A stretch of 64,000 bases of DNA from Drosophila pseudoobscura (Eukaryota > Arthropoda > Insecta > Diptera > Drosophilidae). This document shows positions 25,279-39,500 of the stretch, one piece after another. How positions within the stretch are numbered: position 1 is the first letter of the stretch; the number at the start of each line of letters is the position of its first letter. The position numbers and the translations under genes were made by a program. The DNA lies in the NCBI RefSeq assembly GCF_009870125.1, contig NC_046683.1, positions 43,105,869 through 43,169,868 on the forward strand, given 5' to 3'. The notes below the pieces were generated by a model. That model saw only the letters and a list, made by a program, of their open reading frames with translations. It had not been told where the DNA came from and searched no databases.

Positions 25279-25720
25279 TATACCCGATACTCGAAGAGTA
25301 TAGGGGCATATTAGTTTTGCGGCGGAAGTGGTTGTGTGTAACACCCAGAAGGAAGCGTTTCCGACCCCATAAAGTATACATATTCTTGCTCAGCATCAAT
25401 AGCCGACTCGATATAGCCATGTCTGCGCGACTGTCTGTCTTGATTGACGCCTGCTTCTCAGAGACTATAAGAGCTGGAGCAACCAAATTTTGTATGCTGT
25501 AATATAACACTGTTGCAAGTGTATTTCAAAATTTCGCCCCGCTCCTACAAAGGACGAACATCTGTGGCATTCACTTTTTTTAAGATATGAGAAACCCGAA
25601 AACGCAGGATTATAGAGAATGACTATATCTACCAGAATGCCTTCCATGCGCTTTTTCGCTCTCCCTCTCTCTCATGTCCCTGGCGGAGGGAAGCGAGATA
25701 GCAACACAGCTGGGCTCTTG
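25279..25720 (+). mobile_element. INE-1/DINE-1-like element, truncated copy
   Basis: It starts TATACCCGATACT at 25279 and runs through the family landmarks GGAAGCGTTTCCGACCCCAT, AGCATCAATAGCCGA and GACTATAAGAGCT. The matching right end is missing. INE-1/DINE-1 are non-autonomous Helitron/Helentron-type elements abundant in Drosophila (family knowledge). The boundary at about 25720 is approximate. Confidence 0.75.
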
Positions 25721-25857
25721 TTGGTGGGATAACATAGGGAGTGAGAGAGACAAAAGTAGAGGAACAAAAAACTGATAAAATAGGTCATTAGGTGGAAAGA
25801 GGATAAGCCGGCAAGAAATAACATTCGAACATAACTAGAGTTCGTGGCTCCTCTTTT

Positions 25858-26850
25858 TATACCCGATACTCAAAATGAGTATTGGGGTATATTAGATTTG
25901 TGGTAAAAGTGGATGTGTGTAACGTCCAGAAGGAATCGTTTCCGACCCCATAAAGTATATATATTCCTGATCAGCATCAATAGCCGAGTCGATTGAGCCC
26001 TGTCTGTCTGTCCGTCCGTCCGTCTGTCCGTCCCTATTAGCGGCTAGTGTTCAAAGACTATAAGAGCTAGAGCAACGAAATTTTATATCCGCACTTCTGT
26101 GATATGTCACTGTTTCAAGAATATTTCAAAACTTTGCCCCGCCCACTTCCGCCTCTACAAAAGGCGAAATCTGTGGCATCCACAATTTCAAAGATACGAG
26201 AAAAAAGAAAACGCAGAATCGTTGAGGATGACTATATCTTCTAGAGTGTAAAATCAGATGGTATAATTATTATAGCCAGAATCAAGAAAACAATTTCATT
26301 CTCTCTCGCTCTGTCCCTTTCTAACACACACGTTTCATGGCCGGTTTTGCCAATTTCAAAATATGAGTTCAAGGATCTCAGAGACTATAAGAGCTAGAGC
26401 AGCCTAATTTGGTACCCACACTCCAGTGATATAGGACCTTGACCGTTTTGTGTCAAAATTTCGCCACACCCCCTTCTGCCCCCGCAAAGGACGAAAATCT
26501 GGGGCGTATAGAAATCTCAAAAACTATTAAGACTAGAGCCACCAAATTTGGTATCCGCACTCCTGTTAGATCTCACTATAAAACGTATATCTCAAAATTT
26601 CGCGTCCACAAATGACGAAAATCTAAAAACGCACCGTGATAGAGAATGACCATATCTATCCGGTTGCTGAATCTGGATCAGATCGGATAATTTGTATAGC
26701 CAAAAGGAACAAATCTATTTGCAGTGGCTATGCAGCGCCTGACGTCACGCTCAGACTGATTTTGTCTCTCTCGCACGCACTCTTTGTCGTGTCGTGCAAT
26801 GTTAGCGCCGTCTGGTGAAGGAGAGCCATACTGACTAAGTATCGGGTATA
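25858..26850 (+). mobile_element. INE-1/DINE-1-like element, near-complete copy of about 1 kb
   Basis: The left end TATACCCGATACT (25858-25870) is mirrored by AGTATCGGGTATA at 26838-26850, a 13-bp inverted repeat. The interior has the family landmarks near 25930-26040, including TGTCTGTCC-type repeats. A sub-unit beginning ACTATAAGAGCTAGAGCA recurs near 26058, 26384 and, diverged, 26522. It has no coding capacity, consistent with a non-autonomous element. Confidence 0.8.
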
Positions 26851-27575
26851 AATGTAGAGTTTCGGTCTCAGCAGCAACTCACAACGTTCCCCCTCCTTTT
26901 TTTTAAAGTTTGATGCTTTCTCTTTCGTTTTGACGCCGACTGGTCGGAAAGGCAGGCTGCACGGATTATTGCTGTACGGTCAAGCTTTCAACCTTTTTTA
27001 ATATAATTATCTCCATAATTAAGATATAATAATGTAATTTTACAAAGATTTTGCGGAACGATTTACTTTGAAATTCTGCGCCGAAAATAACCAAAAACAA
27101 TAGTTCTTAAAATGTAAATAAATCACTAATACAAAAATAGCGGTAATCGTTTCTATCAAAGTTTGTTGTCAGAAAATATTCGAATTCCAATACCCGGTAT
27201 AGGAAGATTTTCAAAACGATAAGGAAAAGTAAATTAGCTTTGCTTCTTTCAAGAAAAGTGCATGAATTATCTTCCACACATTTTCACACAAAATGTCTTT
27301 CGTATAATCACTGTGTTGACATACATTTATGCAGAAGATCAGATTTATATTATTGTTAAGTTTTACATAAACTTTTCAATTTGAAAAACTGCGCCAAGAG
27401 CTTCCGTTTATCGGAATCACCCTAGGACCTCAGATATTTAGCATTCAACTTGGCATTAAACGAGATTAGTGACTAATGGGATTCTTTTTGAATTTTCATT
27501 AAAAAGATAGGCGAGGCTAAGCGGCTGACTATACGATGTAGAAGCGGTGCTAAAAAGCGGTTAAGGGTTTATGGT
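26851..27575. other. AT-rich DNA downstream of CTP synthase
   Basis: This probably includes the CTP synthase 3' UTR on the minus strand. No gene, repeat copy or RNA structure was recognised. Confidence 0.5.
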
Positions 27576-30500
27576 TTACTCTTTTCCGATATCTTCTCCG
27601 TGGCCATTGGTGGTGGTCGGCCCAACGCCAACGCCCCCACATGCGCCTTCAATGTCCGACGACACGGTGCTGATGGTGCTACTGTTGCTGCTTCTGCAGG
27701 CATTTCGCGAAATTCCATTGGTCGGCGTCGTCGTTCCAGTTATTTGGAGGGACTTCATCAATTTTGTCGCTCCAACGTAAGTCTCTTCCTCGTCCGAAGA
27801 GGCGTCTGAGAGCTGGCGGGGCGACAGGCGGCAGCCGCGCTGGATATACTGCGGAAGCCTGTCCACGGAGGCCAGGATCAGGCCCAGGAAGGGTGGCGAC
27901 GGCTTAAGGGGACGCGACAAGTACTCTGGATGGTATTGGGTGGCCACAAAATATGGATGGTCGCGCAGCTCAATGATCTCCATGCGTGTTTTGTCCACGT
28001 CGGTGGCCACAAACCGCATCCCGTGCTCCTCCAGCTGCGGCACATACTTGGGATTCACCTCGTACCGATGCCGGTGCCGCTCCTCAATGGACTTTGGGTT
28101 GCCATACAGCTGTCGGATGATGCTGGTGCAGCCCTCGGAAAAGACTGTCGTCCGCTTGCCCAGGCGCATGGTGCCGCCCAGCTGGCCGGTGTGATGCTCC
28201 GGCATGTCGATGACCAGGGCATTGCCCGTTTGTGGATCGATCTCCGTGGTGTTGGCGTCCTTCAGGCCAAGCTTGTTGCGCGCAAACTCAATCACGGCTG
28301 CCTGCAGGCCCAGGCAGATGCCCAGCATTGGCTTCTGGTTCTCCCGCGCCCACCTGCAAGCCCGTATCTTGCCCTCCATGCCACGCGATCCAAAGCCACC
28401 AGGCACCAGGATGCCGTCGCTATCGCACAGTCTCTGCCATTCCTTGTGGTACTTCGACGGCTCGCTCACCAGCGTCTCCTGCTCCAGCTGGCACGACTCG
28501 ATGAACACTAGCACCAGCTTGCGGTTGGCCGCCAGTGCAGCGTGCTGCAGGGCCTTCACCACAGAGGCGTACGAGTCCGCGAACTTGGTGTACTTGCCAA
28601 CGATGGCGATGCTCACCTCACGCCGCACCGTCTCCGTGCGTCGGGCCAAATCCCGCCAGTGCTGCAGACACCTAAAACCAAAACGATAGAGGTTTAATTT
28701 GATATCGAATCCTGTCTGTGGAGCATCCCACTCCCTTGGTCTGCCCACTCCGACTCACTTGGTGCGCTTGCTCATGTCGATGTTCAGCTGGAGCCGCTCG
28801 TTGAGATACTCGATGACTCCATTCTGCTCCATCAGCAGCGGGACATGGTATATGGAGTTCAGATCATGGATGCAGATCACCTGATCTGGCCCCACGTGGC
28901 AGAAGTTGCTGATCTTCTCCTTGACCTCCAGTCCAATGGGTTTCTCCGATCGGCAGACAATCAGGTCGGGACTGAGGCCACAGCCGCGCAGCTCCCGCAC
29001 CGAGCTCTGTGTGGGCTTCGTCTTGGGCTCTCCGGTGGCCTTTGGCAGCGGCACCAGCGACACATGGGCCACACAGAAGTTCTCGCGCTTCACGCGGAAC
29101 TGGAACTGCCTGAAGGCCTCGACGAAGGGCATGCCCTCGATGTCGCCAATGGTTCCGCCCAGCTCTATGATGCAAACCTGCGGCTTGGAGGAGCCCTGCA
29201 CAGGCGTCTGTGCTACGCGCTCCACCCACTCCTGTATGGCATCCGTGATGTGGGGCACAACTGAAGGGGATGGAGGATGGTGGGGGATCAGTTTTTCCAG
29301 CTTTACTCATCTCAGGCATTCATCCACTTACCCTGAACAGTTTTTCCAAGGTATTCCCCAGTGCGCTCCTTCTCGATGACCAGCTTGTAGATCTTGCCTG
29401 TGGTTATGTTGTTGTCCCGATGCAGTGTGATGTCCAGGAAGCGCTCATAGTTGCCCAAGTCGAGATCCACCTCGGCGCCATCATCTAATACGTACACCTC
29501 ACCTGGGGGAAGATATTTGAAAATGTTTGTGAAATGAGAATTAGCAAATGCCATCATTCATCGATCCGTGATCCGTAGACCATGCCGTTCCTCCCAAAGA
29601 TCTCGAGCCATTTGTATGTTTACGGTTTGTAATGTTTACGGTTTATTTTCAAGGTATTTTTGAGCTTAGGCGTAAATGGCGCATCCCCAGGACGGCATCC
29701 CCCGGAGAGTGGCGCTCAACTAGAAGTCAATCAAGTAGCATGGCATATGGACAAATACGGTCTAGGACTATGTGCTTACGGCTACGCTACACTACGGGGA
29801 AGGGGAGGGATTTGTATGTACAGTCTTATGGCGGGCGTTCTTATAATGGGAATTTAAGGAGGTGCAGGAGGAGCAGGAGGAGGAGCTAAGGAGGAGAACC
29901 ACTACTTTGACTCCTCGAGATCCTCCTTGTAGAGCTCCTTGAAGATGAGTTTTTGTATCTTGGTGCGTATGCGCAGCTTCTGGGCCGCCGTCAGTTGCTT
30001 CATGTACGGATGCAGGCTGAGCAAGTAGTGGTAGTCGTCGTCCTCTGGCACCAGGGGTGTATCCATCGTCGAGGAGCCATTGAAGTTGCTGTCCTCGGAG
30101 AGCCGGGGTCGCTTTAGCTTTAGTGCGGGTATCAGCCCATTGGCATAGGAGTGCTGGGTGAAGCTGAGGTGTTCGCCACTCGCCCCCCCGCCACCGGAGG
30201 CGGTGGCAGTCGCAAAGTCATCGCTGCGCTCTTTGGCCGTGTGATGCCCGGCAGCGAGTGTGGCTAGCGGATGGTGGGCCTTGTTGTACAGCGGGGGCGG
30301 GGATACCGAGCGCTTGGCGCCCAGTGGCCCCATATTGCTGGAGACCGAGGAGGCGGACGTGGACGTGGTCGTGGCCGGCGCCAGGACTGCGGCTGATCCG
30401 CACTGCGCCACTTGGGCCGAGGTTGTGGTCACCATCGGCGGCGGGGAGCAGTGGGCGGCCGGTGGATCCAATAGTGTCTGCACCAACGTCGCCTGGGACG

Positions 30501-33500
30501 GGGCAGGGTGCGGCTTCTTGCTCAGGTCCTGCGCCTCCTTCTCCAGCTCCATCAGCTGGGCGCGCAGCAATCCTGCCTTGAGCAGGGCCTGTTGGTGGGC
30601 CTCCTCCTGCGCCCTCAGGACTCCCGTGGCCAGCGGCGTGGTGCTCACTTGGTTTGTCTGATGGGCGGCCGGAGGCGTGGGCATGGCATCCTCTAGGGTG
30701 CCCTCACTGTCATCGCCGTCCGCCTCGCCATCCATTTCATCCTCGTCATAGTCCTCGTCGCTGTCCTGCAGTCGTCGTATGAGGCCGTTCGTCAGGTCTG
30801 GCTCCACCACAGTCTTCTCGCAGTCCTCGCTCTGCTGGTTGAAGTAGAAGGACTGATCCTGCTCGTTCTTGGGCAGGCGATGGCGCATGTGATCGGCTGG
30901 GGAGTGGAGTGGAGGACATGAACATGAACAGGGACATGGAAATGGTTGGCTGTTGGCATGACGATGACTCACTTAGGAAGAGCAGGGCGTAGTAGTGCAG
31001 CCACTTGGACTCGAAGGTGGCGGGATCCAGCAGGAAATCGCCGTTGTCGGCACGCGGTATTCGCTTGTACTCCACCCGGAAGTTGTCGCGCAGCCCCTTC
31101 CACTTGGCCTTGAGCACAATCTCTGGCAAATAGAGAGCAGAGCGACAGATAGAGATTTGTGTTGGGGTGGCCCCGGCTTTTTGTTCCTTCGAAGCGTTAC
31201 TTACTCGGCAACTTGTGCGCTCCGCTCAGCTCGTCCCACATCTGCTCGAGGAACGCCTTGTTGCAGTGGAAATTGCGATTCCATATGGCCGGTCGCTCCT
31301 CGATATCGTGGATGAATTGCTCCACATTAAGCACAATTGTTGATTTTTTTGGCGCCATCTTGGCGCGTTCTCCGTCGAATGTCTCCCACTTCCACTCTCT
31401 CTTTCAATGCACTTTTTGTCTTTTGGTTTTTTTGGTTTTTTTTGGTTTTTTGTTCTATGTTTATTGGTTTCACTTGTCTCCCGGCTAACGGCGAATACTA
31501 AATGCATGTTTATTACAATAGGCCACACACACACACACACACACGAGCACTACCACCATCAACAGCATCAAAGCAACAGCAAGAGCAACAACAACAGCTA
31601 CGCTGAGAGCTCTCACTCTCTCCGCCCTCACACACATCACCTCTAGCACTGGCTCTCTCGGATGGCTATTGGGATGCGATCTGGGAGCTACGCGCCCACT
31701 CAGACCCACCATCAGTGCACCTCCACTCTACCAACTACCAACGCCTTGTCGGCAAGATATTTGTTAAGATATTTCTGGATCCCTGACCTAAAGCCTAGTC
31801 AGAAATGTTCCCAAACAGTAATGCTTTCCATAAAAAAAGATGATTACGGCCCTGTTTAGAATGGCAGAATGGTTTAGCCGGAAGCGGAGCTAACCAAAAG
31901 CACATTTTAAAATAAAGAACAAATGGTATTACTTTGCGAATATGCACATATGTACTCGCAGCTGGCATAGCAACGAAATATTCGTGGTAAATACCAGACA
32001 CAGTTGCAACGTGCAGCAGTTGCAACGGTACAGTGCGTTAGTTTCTTCGAAGCTTTTGGAACAAACTTCGGATCCGATTTCGTCTATAGTGCTCCTCACA
32101 GCCTTCTGTATGTTGACCGGGGAGGGCAAACGATGAGTGGCTAGACTTCGGGGACGACATTGTTGAAGGCGACTGGCATATCAAGAAGGACCGCCCGTAA
32201 GTTCCTGTCGCTGGGACTGCTGAATAGAGTGTGCAGCTTACGAGGATTGACGTACACTTGCGGTGCCCTAGAGATGTTCCCAACTCTCGAAGGTTCCGAG
32301 TAGTTTGGGCGACAAGTCTTTAGGTGTTATGTATGAGATTTGCATGCTATTTTCTTTCAGCCAGCCGCTTGGCATTTGTCCAAATGCCTAGCTTTTGCCT
32401 AGAATACTTTGAGGGCAGTTAATGGGAGTTTTTCCAAGCGAACTGCATGGATACCACCGGTGTAATATAATCGGGTGCCGGTGAAGCCATTCACTGGGAT
32501 ACATTTGAACATACTCGTACGTTCTGTGAGGACAGAGGACACAACACAATGACTTCATTAAGATTCCTTCGTAGGCCTAGCCAAATCGAGCAGAGCGCGA
32601 CCAGCGGCACCGACAGCGACAGGAAATGCTGCTCTGCTCTGCTCTGCTCTCCATTGCCATCCATCGCATCGCAAAAGCCAGGCAGAGAGCAAGCAAGCGA
32701 GCAAACGAAGGAGAGAAGCAGCAAAATCAAATTATAAACACGCCAGACCAGAGACAGCGACAGACGGAGACCGAGACCGAGACGACGACCAAGACCAGCC
32801 AACAGTTACTCTACTCCTCCCCATCCCCATCTACATCCACATCTACAACCATCACTCCCTCCCGCCCCACCTCCCCCTCCCCATCCTCACACTCCAGCAC
32901 CATCACTCCACGGTGCGGCCAGCGTCAGCGTCTGGTCTGGCCTGTGCATTTGTGTGTGCTTGTGTAAGTGACTCAGGCGCAGGCGGCTTTCAGTCAGTCA
33001 TGCAAAAATGTTTGCAGCCGCCGCCGTTGCCGTTTCCATTGCCTCGCCGTCGCCGTCGCCGTCACCGTGCACAGAGTGCGAAATACTAAAATGGCAGCAG
33101 CAGGGAGTGAAGAGTGGAGAGTGGAGAGTAGAGAGTAGAGAGGAGAGGGGTTGATGGAGAGACTGAGACCGGGAATGGGAATGGGAATGGGACTGGGACC
33201 GTGAGGTGGCAGAGAGTGCGGTTGCGGAGGGCAGGCCAGGCCAGGCCAGGCGGCGGCGGCGGCGGCTGGCTGGCTATATGTATTCCAGCGAGCAAAAGCA
33301 ATTTCTGGCGGCAGCTAGCTTTTGCTGCAGACGGAGGCCAGGCCAGGCCGGCCGTACAGACCAAGCCAGACAAATAATGCGTCACGTTGCGCAGTCGTTA
33401 AATTTTCGTTTTCGTCGTTGCCGTTGCTGTTGCCGTTGCCGTTTTTATGTGCAAAACTGCCGGCGACAGTGTGTGTTGGGTGAGGGCACGGGCAGGGGCC

Positions 33501-36500
33501 AAGCGTTGGGGGGGAATATGGCTAGAGGGGGCTTAAGAGCAGGCCCAGCTGCGGCTGTGGCTGCGGCTGCGGATGAGGTGCTTGAGCGTGTGCTTTTGTG
33601 CTGCTGGTAGCCAAGAATTTCGTAAGTTTGGCGGCCGCTGAGGAAAGTTGTGAAGCCTTGCACACACACACACACACACGCACACAAATACACACGCACA
33701 CAAAAACACGCAAACTGAACCGAATTGAGGAGCTGCTGGGAAATGGAAATTGGCAGCGAATCGAACGAGCAACAGTGGAAACTCTAAAAGATGGCGATCA
33801 CAACCTGAAACATTTTCATTGGATCTTTCTTTAGGGGATCTACTGTAGGAGGCCTCCCCTGTACCGTGCCGGAAGCCTTTCCGAAGAGTGCCACTGAGAT
33901 AAGAACATCCTCAATTCTACGCGAACATTTATAGGTCAGATCTTGAACTGCACAAAGTATTGATCTGGCAGAGGCGCCAACAAATCCGTTAAACTTCTAC
34001 AAGTGAATCCCCCCCCCCCTGCCATACCCACAATCAGCATCAGCAAAGTGCTCTGCCCCTACCCTCCCACTTCTTCCCCACGCCGTTCAAATTCAACTTA
34101 ATCGCTGGCAACTGCCGCTGAAATTAGCCCAGGGGTAGAGAGAGGGCATCGGATAGGACCACGCTGATGGAAGGAGTTAGTTACCCCTCCCTCCCCGCTC
34201 CCCCTCCCGCACTCCCCCTCTTCCCCATCAAAACTACTGCTCGGAAAGTTGCGGCTGTTTTTGTTGCTCTATGAAATCGATAAAACGCGCACACACACAC
34301 ACATGAACACACACACACATACATACATACAAGTGTGTCCATACATGTGCGAAATTTGCGCGCGAGGAGCAGAAAGCAGCTAACGGTGATGTGCTGCGGT
34401 GTGGGTGGCTGGCCCAGTCGGCCCAGGCGGCTGTGGGTGGGTAGGCGTGTGCGCGGGTTACCGTTAAAGTTTATAATAATCAAAAAGTTGATGCGCGGGC
34501 CACTGTCCGTTTGGCCCGTGTATTCGGCGCTGTCCCGTTCGTCAGAGAGCGTGTGTGTGCCGGCCGATGAAAGCGAGAAACGACAGGAGGCGCCAACCGA
34601 GACCGACACCGACACCGAGACCCAATTCGAACCAAAACGAACCACGAACCACTGCTGATTGCAGTCAGCTTACAACTGAAATTGAAAATTCAGCAGAGCA
34701 AAGTGCGAAGCGCCGCTGCCGCTGCCGTTGACGCGGCTGTTGCCGCTGCCACCGCCACTGCTGCCACGACAGGCTGCAGCCAGCCCAAGTCCAAGCCCCC
34801 CAAAAGCCAAGCGAGAGCCAACAAAACGTGCCAACTAGCGGCGGCAGCTGAAACGACGACAACGAAAAAAAAACAACAAAAAAAACACACTCAAACGCAA
34901 AAACGCCAGCGAGGCCCAGGCCCATGCCGGGGCCAGGAGAGCCAAAGCCAAAGCCACGCCACAAGCTCTTGCCGGCGACACACGGACACACACAAAAACA
35001 TGCTACATACCTACATACATATACATATAATGTACTATACATATAATGTAGCTGTGCATGTGTGTGGGGTTGGGTGGCCAAGGGGGCCGCCAGGCCAGCC
35101 AGCGCGCACAAACGCTAAAAACGGCCGCCGCCATCGTTGACTGCCAGCCAGCCAGCCATCGCCATCCAGCCTGCTTTGCTTTGCTTTGCTCTGCTCTGCT
35201 CGCTGCTGCTGTTGCTGCTGCTGCTGTTTCTGCTGCTTTTGGGCATATTATTGCGCGATGGCGACGTTTGCCGGCTATCCAGCACGCACACACACTGGAG
35301 CAGAGAGAGACCAGCTGTCTGTGTGAGGTGGAGCCGGTGGAGCAGCAGCAGCGGCAACAACAACAGCAACAACAAAAACAACAACAGCAGCAGCAGCAGT
35401 AGCAGCAGCAGCAACAACTGCGCCAACGACAATCAACGCGCGGAAGCGAGCGAAAAGCATAAACCATGAAGAGGTGGCAGGAGGTAGGTGGGGAGGCTCG
35501 TTAAAATCACGCGACAGGAGGAGGGAGAGGAGTCATGGGCAGACAGAGAGGCAGAGGCCAAGCAGAAGCAGAAGCCGAACCAGCAGCTAGGCCGCGGCAG
35601 GTGCGGGTGCCGGGTGGCGGGGGCGGTGCAACGCTGCTAAAGCGAATCGATGTGAATTTGGCTGTAGATGGCGCCTGCTCGTCCCACACGCCCCGACATG
35701 GACAAGTGAGACGGGGTTGGGGGCGGGGAGGGGGTAGTTCGGTAGGAGGTTGTAACATTACTGGAGGGTGGCTGGGATATATGTATGTGAGAGGCCAAGT
35801 CCAGTCTGTGATCCAAATTTCATTTCTTATGTAATTAAATAACAGTTTAATGCTCAAGAAATTCAGTATCCTTATGTAAGCGTAACATAATTTTTCAAAA
35901 TTCTATTTATATGTGCATAAATATCTACATATGGATTTATATCTATTTTGTAGTTTTGGCTAAGATTGATATCTACCGAATACGACAAAATATGTACGTG
36001 AAGATGGAACCTTTGCTTCCATATCCGCATATTGCCGCCATATTGAGATGTCCTGCGATCGAGAGTCTACTTATAAAGCTATCAAAACCAAATAACCAAC
36101 GGCAATAACGGGTCACGAAGCGAAGTGATGGCTGAACTGTATCGCTTCAAAAGAAATTCATACAGATACAAATTTCGCGAAAGAGAACCATTTCTAATGA
36201 AACGCAGGATGGAAGCTTGTGAAGCCATAGAACACACGCACACACGGAAACATATCAGTGAGAGTACGGTAGGAGTGTATTTGTGCCTATGTTGACAGCT
36301 GTTGTGCGTGTAACAGGGGAATGGGAGGCAGAGGGACCCGGAGGAGCCACTCAACCTCAGACGCCAGCCAGCGCGTAGCAACGGGCCACATCCTGAAGAG
36401 TAGCAACGAAATGGTATTTTCCATTTAATTTTTGCACACACACGCACCCACACACATACGAAGTCGAAGCACACGCACAGGGCAGCGTCAAGAGAGGAGT

Positions 36501-39500
36501 GGAGTAAAGTGGAGTGGAGTAAAGTGGAGTGGAGTGGGAGCAGAAACAGGCGCAGGCAGAAGCTTTATTGTCGTCGCGAAACGTGAGCGTAACGAAAGCG
36601 CAAGCAGAAGAGCGAGCAACAACACAACTGCGAAAGCAACAAAGCAAATGCAGGCCAAAACGACGGGATGGGACAGTGGCAGGGGATAGGCGAGAGGCGG
36701 CAGTTAATGGCAGAGCGCAAAGAGCAACAGCTGCTAACGATGTTGACGCCGATGACGGCCCAGCGAAACACACACAAACGCACACATTCACACAAAACCA
36801 GACGGTCAGACGGACGGAACGGATGGAAGAACGAAGCAGCACCACCAGCAGCAGCAGCAGCAGCAACAGCAGACGGTTCGGTTGCGTTGCCTCTTTTATG
36901 GCTAAAAACGCTAATGTGATGGCGACCATGCTGCTGCGGGGGAGATGGGAATGACAGAGAGCAGAACACGCAAAAGCCTCAGCAGGAGCAGACCAAAGAG
37001 GAAGAATTAGAGGCAGGAGAAGAAGCAGCGTCAACGACAGCGACAGATGATGGCCGAGGCACAAAAACACACAAGCCATGTAGAAGGCACCCTCGTGGAG
37101 GCACAACTCGCTCATAAAGATGGACGGCAGACGGAACGAAGCTCGGGGGCCAGCGGCCAATATGGCAACCCATGCCATTTCCATCTCCATTCTCATCACA
37201 CCCACCCAGGCACACACACACACACACACACACGCACCCACAGAACACACTGCAGAAATTAACGTAAAACAAATGAAGCACACGCGCACGCATGTGCCGC
37301 AGTTGGCGCTGACGCCTACGCCTACGCCTACGTCGACACCGCTCTCAAACTTCCTCTGGCCTCTCGCCCCACTCACACCACACCACACCCTCTGCACCCA
37401 ACACCCAGCACACCTAACCGCACCAATATTTTCGCCGTACAGCAACAACAACAATAAAACAAATGAGCAGAGCTGCAGAGAATGCAATTCGACCCCCAAA
37501 AACGGAGAGAGCAAGCGAAAAATGCAAATGACAGGAAGCCGGCAGCCAGTAATCTGGTGTGGTGGCGTCGCAACGGGGTGAAGGGGAGCAGTGTGTCTCA
37601 ATTTACAGGAAATTCTGTCCAAACATGCAAATAGACAAGGTAATACTTACCGAGTATATATAAGGGACCTAATAAATGCTGATCAATTTGTATATCCTTA
37701 GACTTGATGTTTGAAATTGGTCAGATGTTTGTAGCGCACATAACGACAACATCTCCAACTTCGCAAAGAATTATTAGTGCTTACATATGTATATTCTTAA
37801 TAAGTCGAGTCGATTTAGCGATGATCGTTTGTCCATCTCTTTCTATGTAAGCCAGCGGTCGGCATTATGTGCATAGGTGCGCTGACCTCATTTACGTTTT
37901 GCTTGCAAAAAAAAATTCGTGCCGACCTCTGATGTAAGGTATTCTTTAAGTTCTAAAAATATCTTATATTATTGGACATAGTCTTATTTCGTGAATAGGC
38001 AGATTGTTTGTAGAAACCATAGAATCCTTGTATTTTAAGGGCATGCAACTAAGACTTTCTCTAGCAACTTATAAATATTTAAATGTGAGTAAAACGTCAG
38101 TGCGGCTGTCACTCTCTTCAAACAAAAGTTTGTGTGGGGCACCCTATTATGCTGGTAAAGCAAGTAAGGCGAAGGGAAAAGGATATGCGGAAAATGTGTT
38201 CAACTTCAATGCATACGAAGGCTACTCTTTAAGTCCGTAGCCTAAAAGTGAAAGAACGACGAAATATCATTGAAAATGATTTTATTGCTCTTCAAAATAT
38301 TATCCATGATAATGTATGCACGTTAGCATCCGCTAAAACCATTCTCCAAAGCACATTTTTCAGTGTCAAATTATGCTGTATCTCACGAGCGAAATTCTTC
38401 TTGCCGGCCAACTGTACATGTTATGCTGAATGTATCAGTGTCCCTTTAATGCCGAAAGATGCCTCTATCTCATGGTATTTTATATGACATAATTGCAATA
38501 GCCAATACCGCACAGCACACATTTTTCCGGTGCAACAGAGAACGGAGATTCGTTCTTTAGCGAAGGACGCAATACTTCTGAAATTGTTCTACCAGTTTTT
38601 CGCAGTGGCAATGCATGGTGCTTCATTACCAAAACTTGAACTAAGTAGATCGAAAATCATGACACGAAAATTTGCATGTGTTGATTTCATTTTTATCCAA
38701 GAGGCATGCTTCGTTTATCGTTAAAAAATGTACATAAAACGTAGAATAAAAAGTGCTAAGCACGATGTGGTCAAGAAATGCCAAACTTATAAATGGAAGT
38801 GTCGATTTTTACCTCTTCATATTAAAAACAGCCAAGTCTACGGAACCTTTGGAACAGCCCTCGTATGCACAATACGTATGTGTATGCATATGTACGTTGA
38901 GTTGTTGACACGTGTAGATGGGCCCTTAATTTCCAGGAGGTACCCATGTACGTATTCGCCATGGGAACACAACCACACACATGCGAACACACACTCGAAT
39001 TGGCACGTTGCATAGGCACATTTCAGTTGCGTTGCAGTTGTTGCTGCCGTGCCGTGTAGGAGCTTTCTTCTGTGAGTGTCTGTTTTGTGTGTCTGTTTAG
39101 AGTGCAGCAGAACCGCAGATGTGTTAAGTTACCTGTAACCTCGCAGAAAATATAATTAACATTCAATTTAACAGATAGCAGCCTCTCCTAGGACTGCATG
39201 AGAAAATACCAATTTATGAACTTTCGGTTTTTTTTTTGTTTCGTTTTATTTATTATCAAACAAATCGATTTGCCCGCGAGCGTACATATTTCGCCCGCCA
39301 ATACTGCCAACCCCCCAGCACATTCCTTTAATCACACAACCTGCGTCAACAGTAAATACAAGCAACGAAAATAAGCAAGCAAACAAAGCAGAGAGGCTAA
39401 AACAGAAAAGGAAAGAGTAAAGAAAAACTTTCATTTTCAATGTCAAGTGCAAGAAAAAGAGAGCAACAACAGCAACGAAACGGCAAGCAGCCGGATGCCG

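Noticed and set aside
35003-35467. Several overlapping Cys- or Gln-rich frames around a CAG/CAA run
   Set aside because: Open in many frames at once, which is typical of triplet repeats, with no gene context.
36357-37622. 421-codon minus-strand frame in the CTP synthase intron
   Set aside because: It is made of CA/GT and CAG-type low-complexity sequence, giving Cys-Val and Leu runs. There are no domains, no plausible start context and no splice support.
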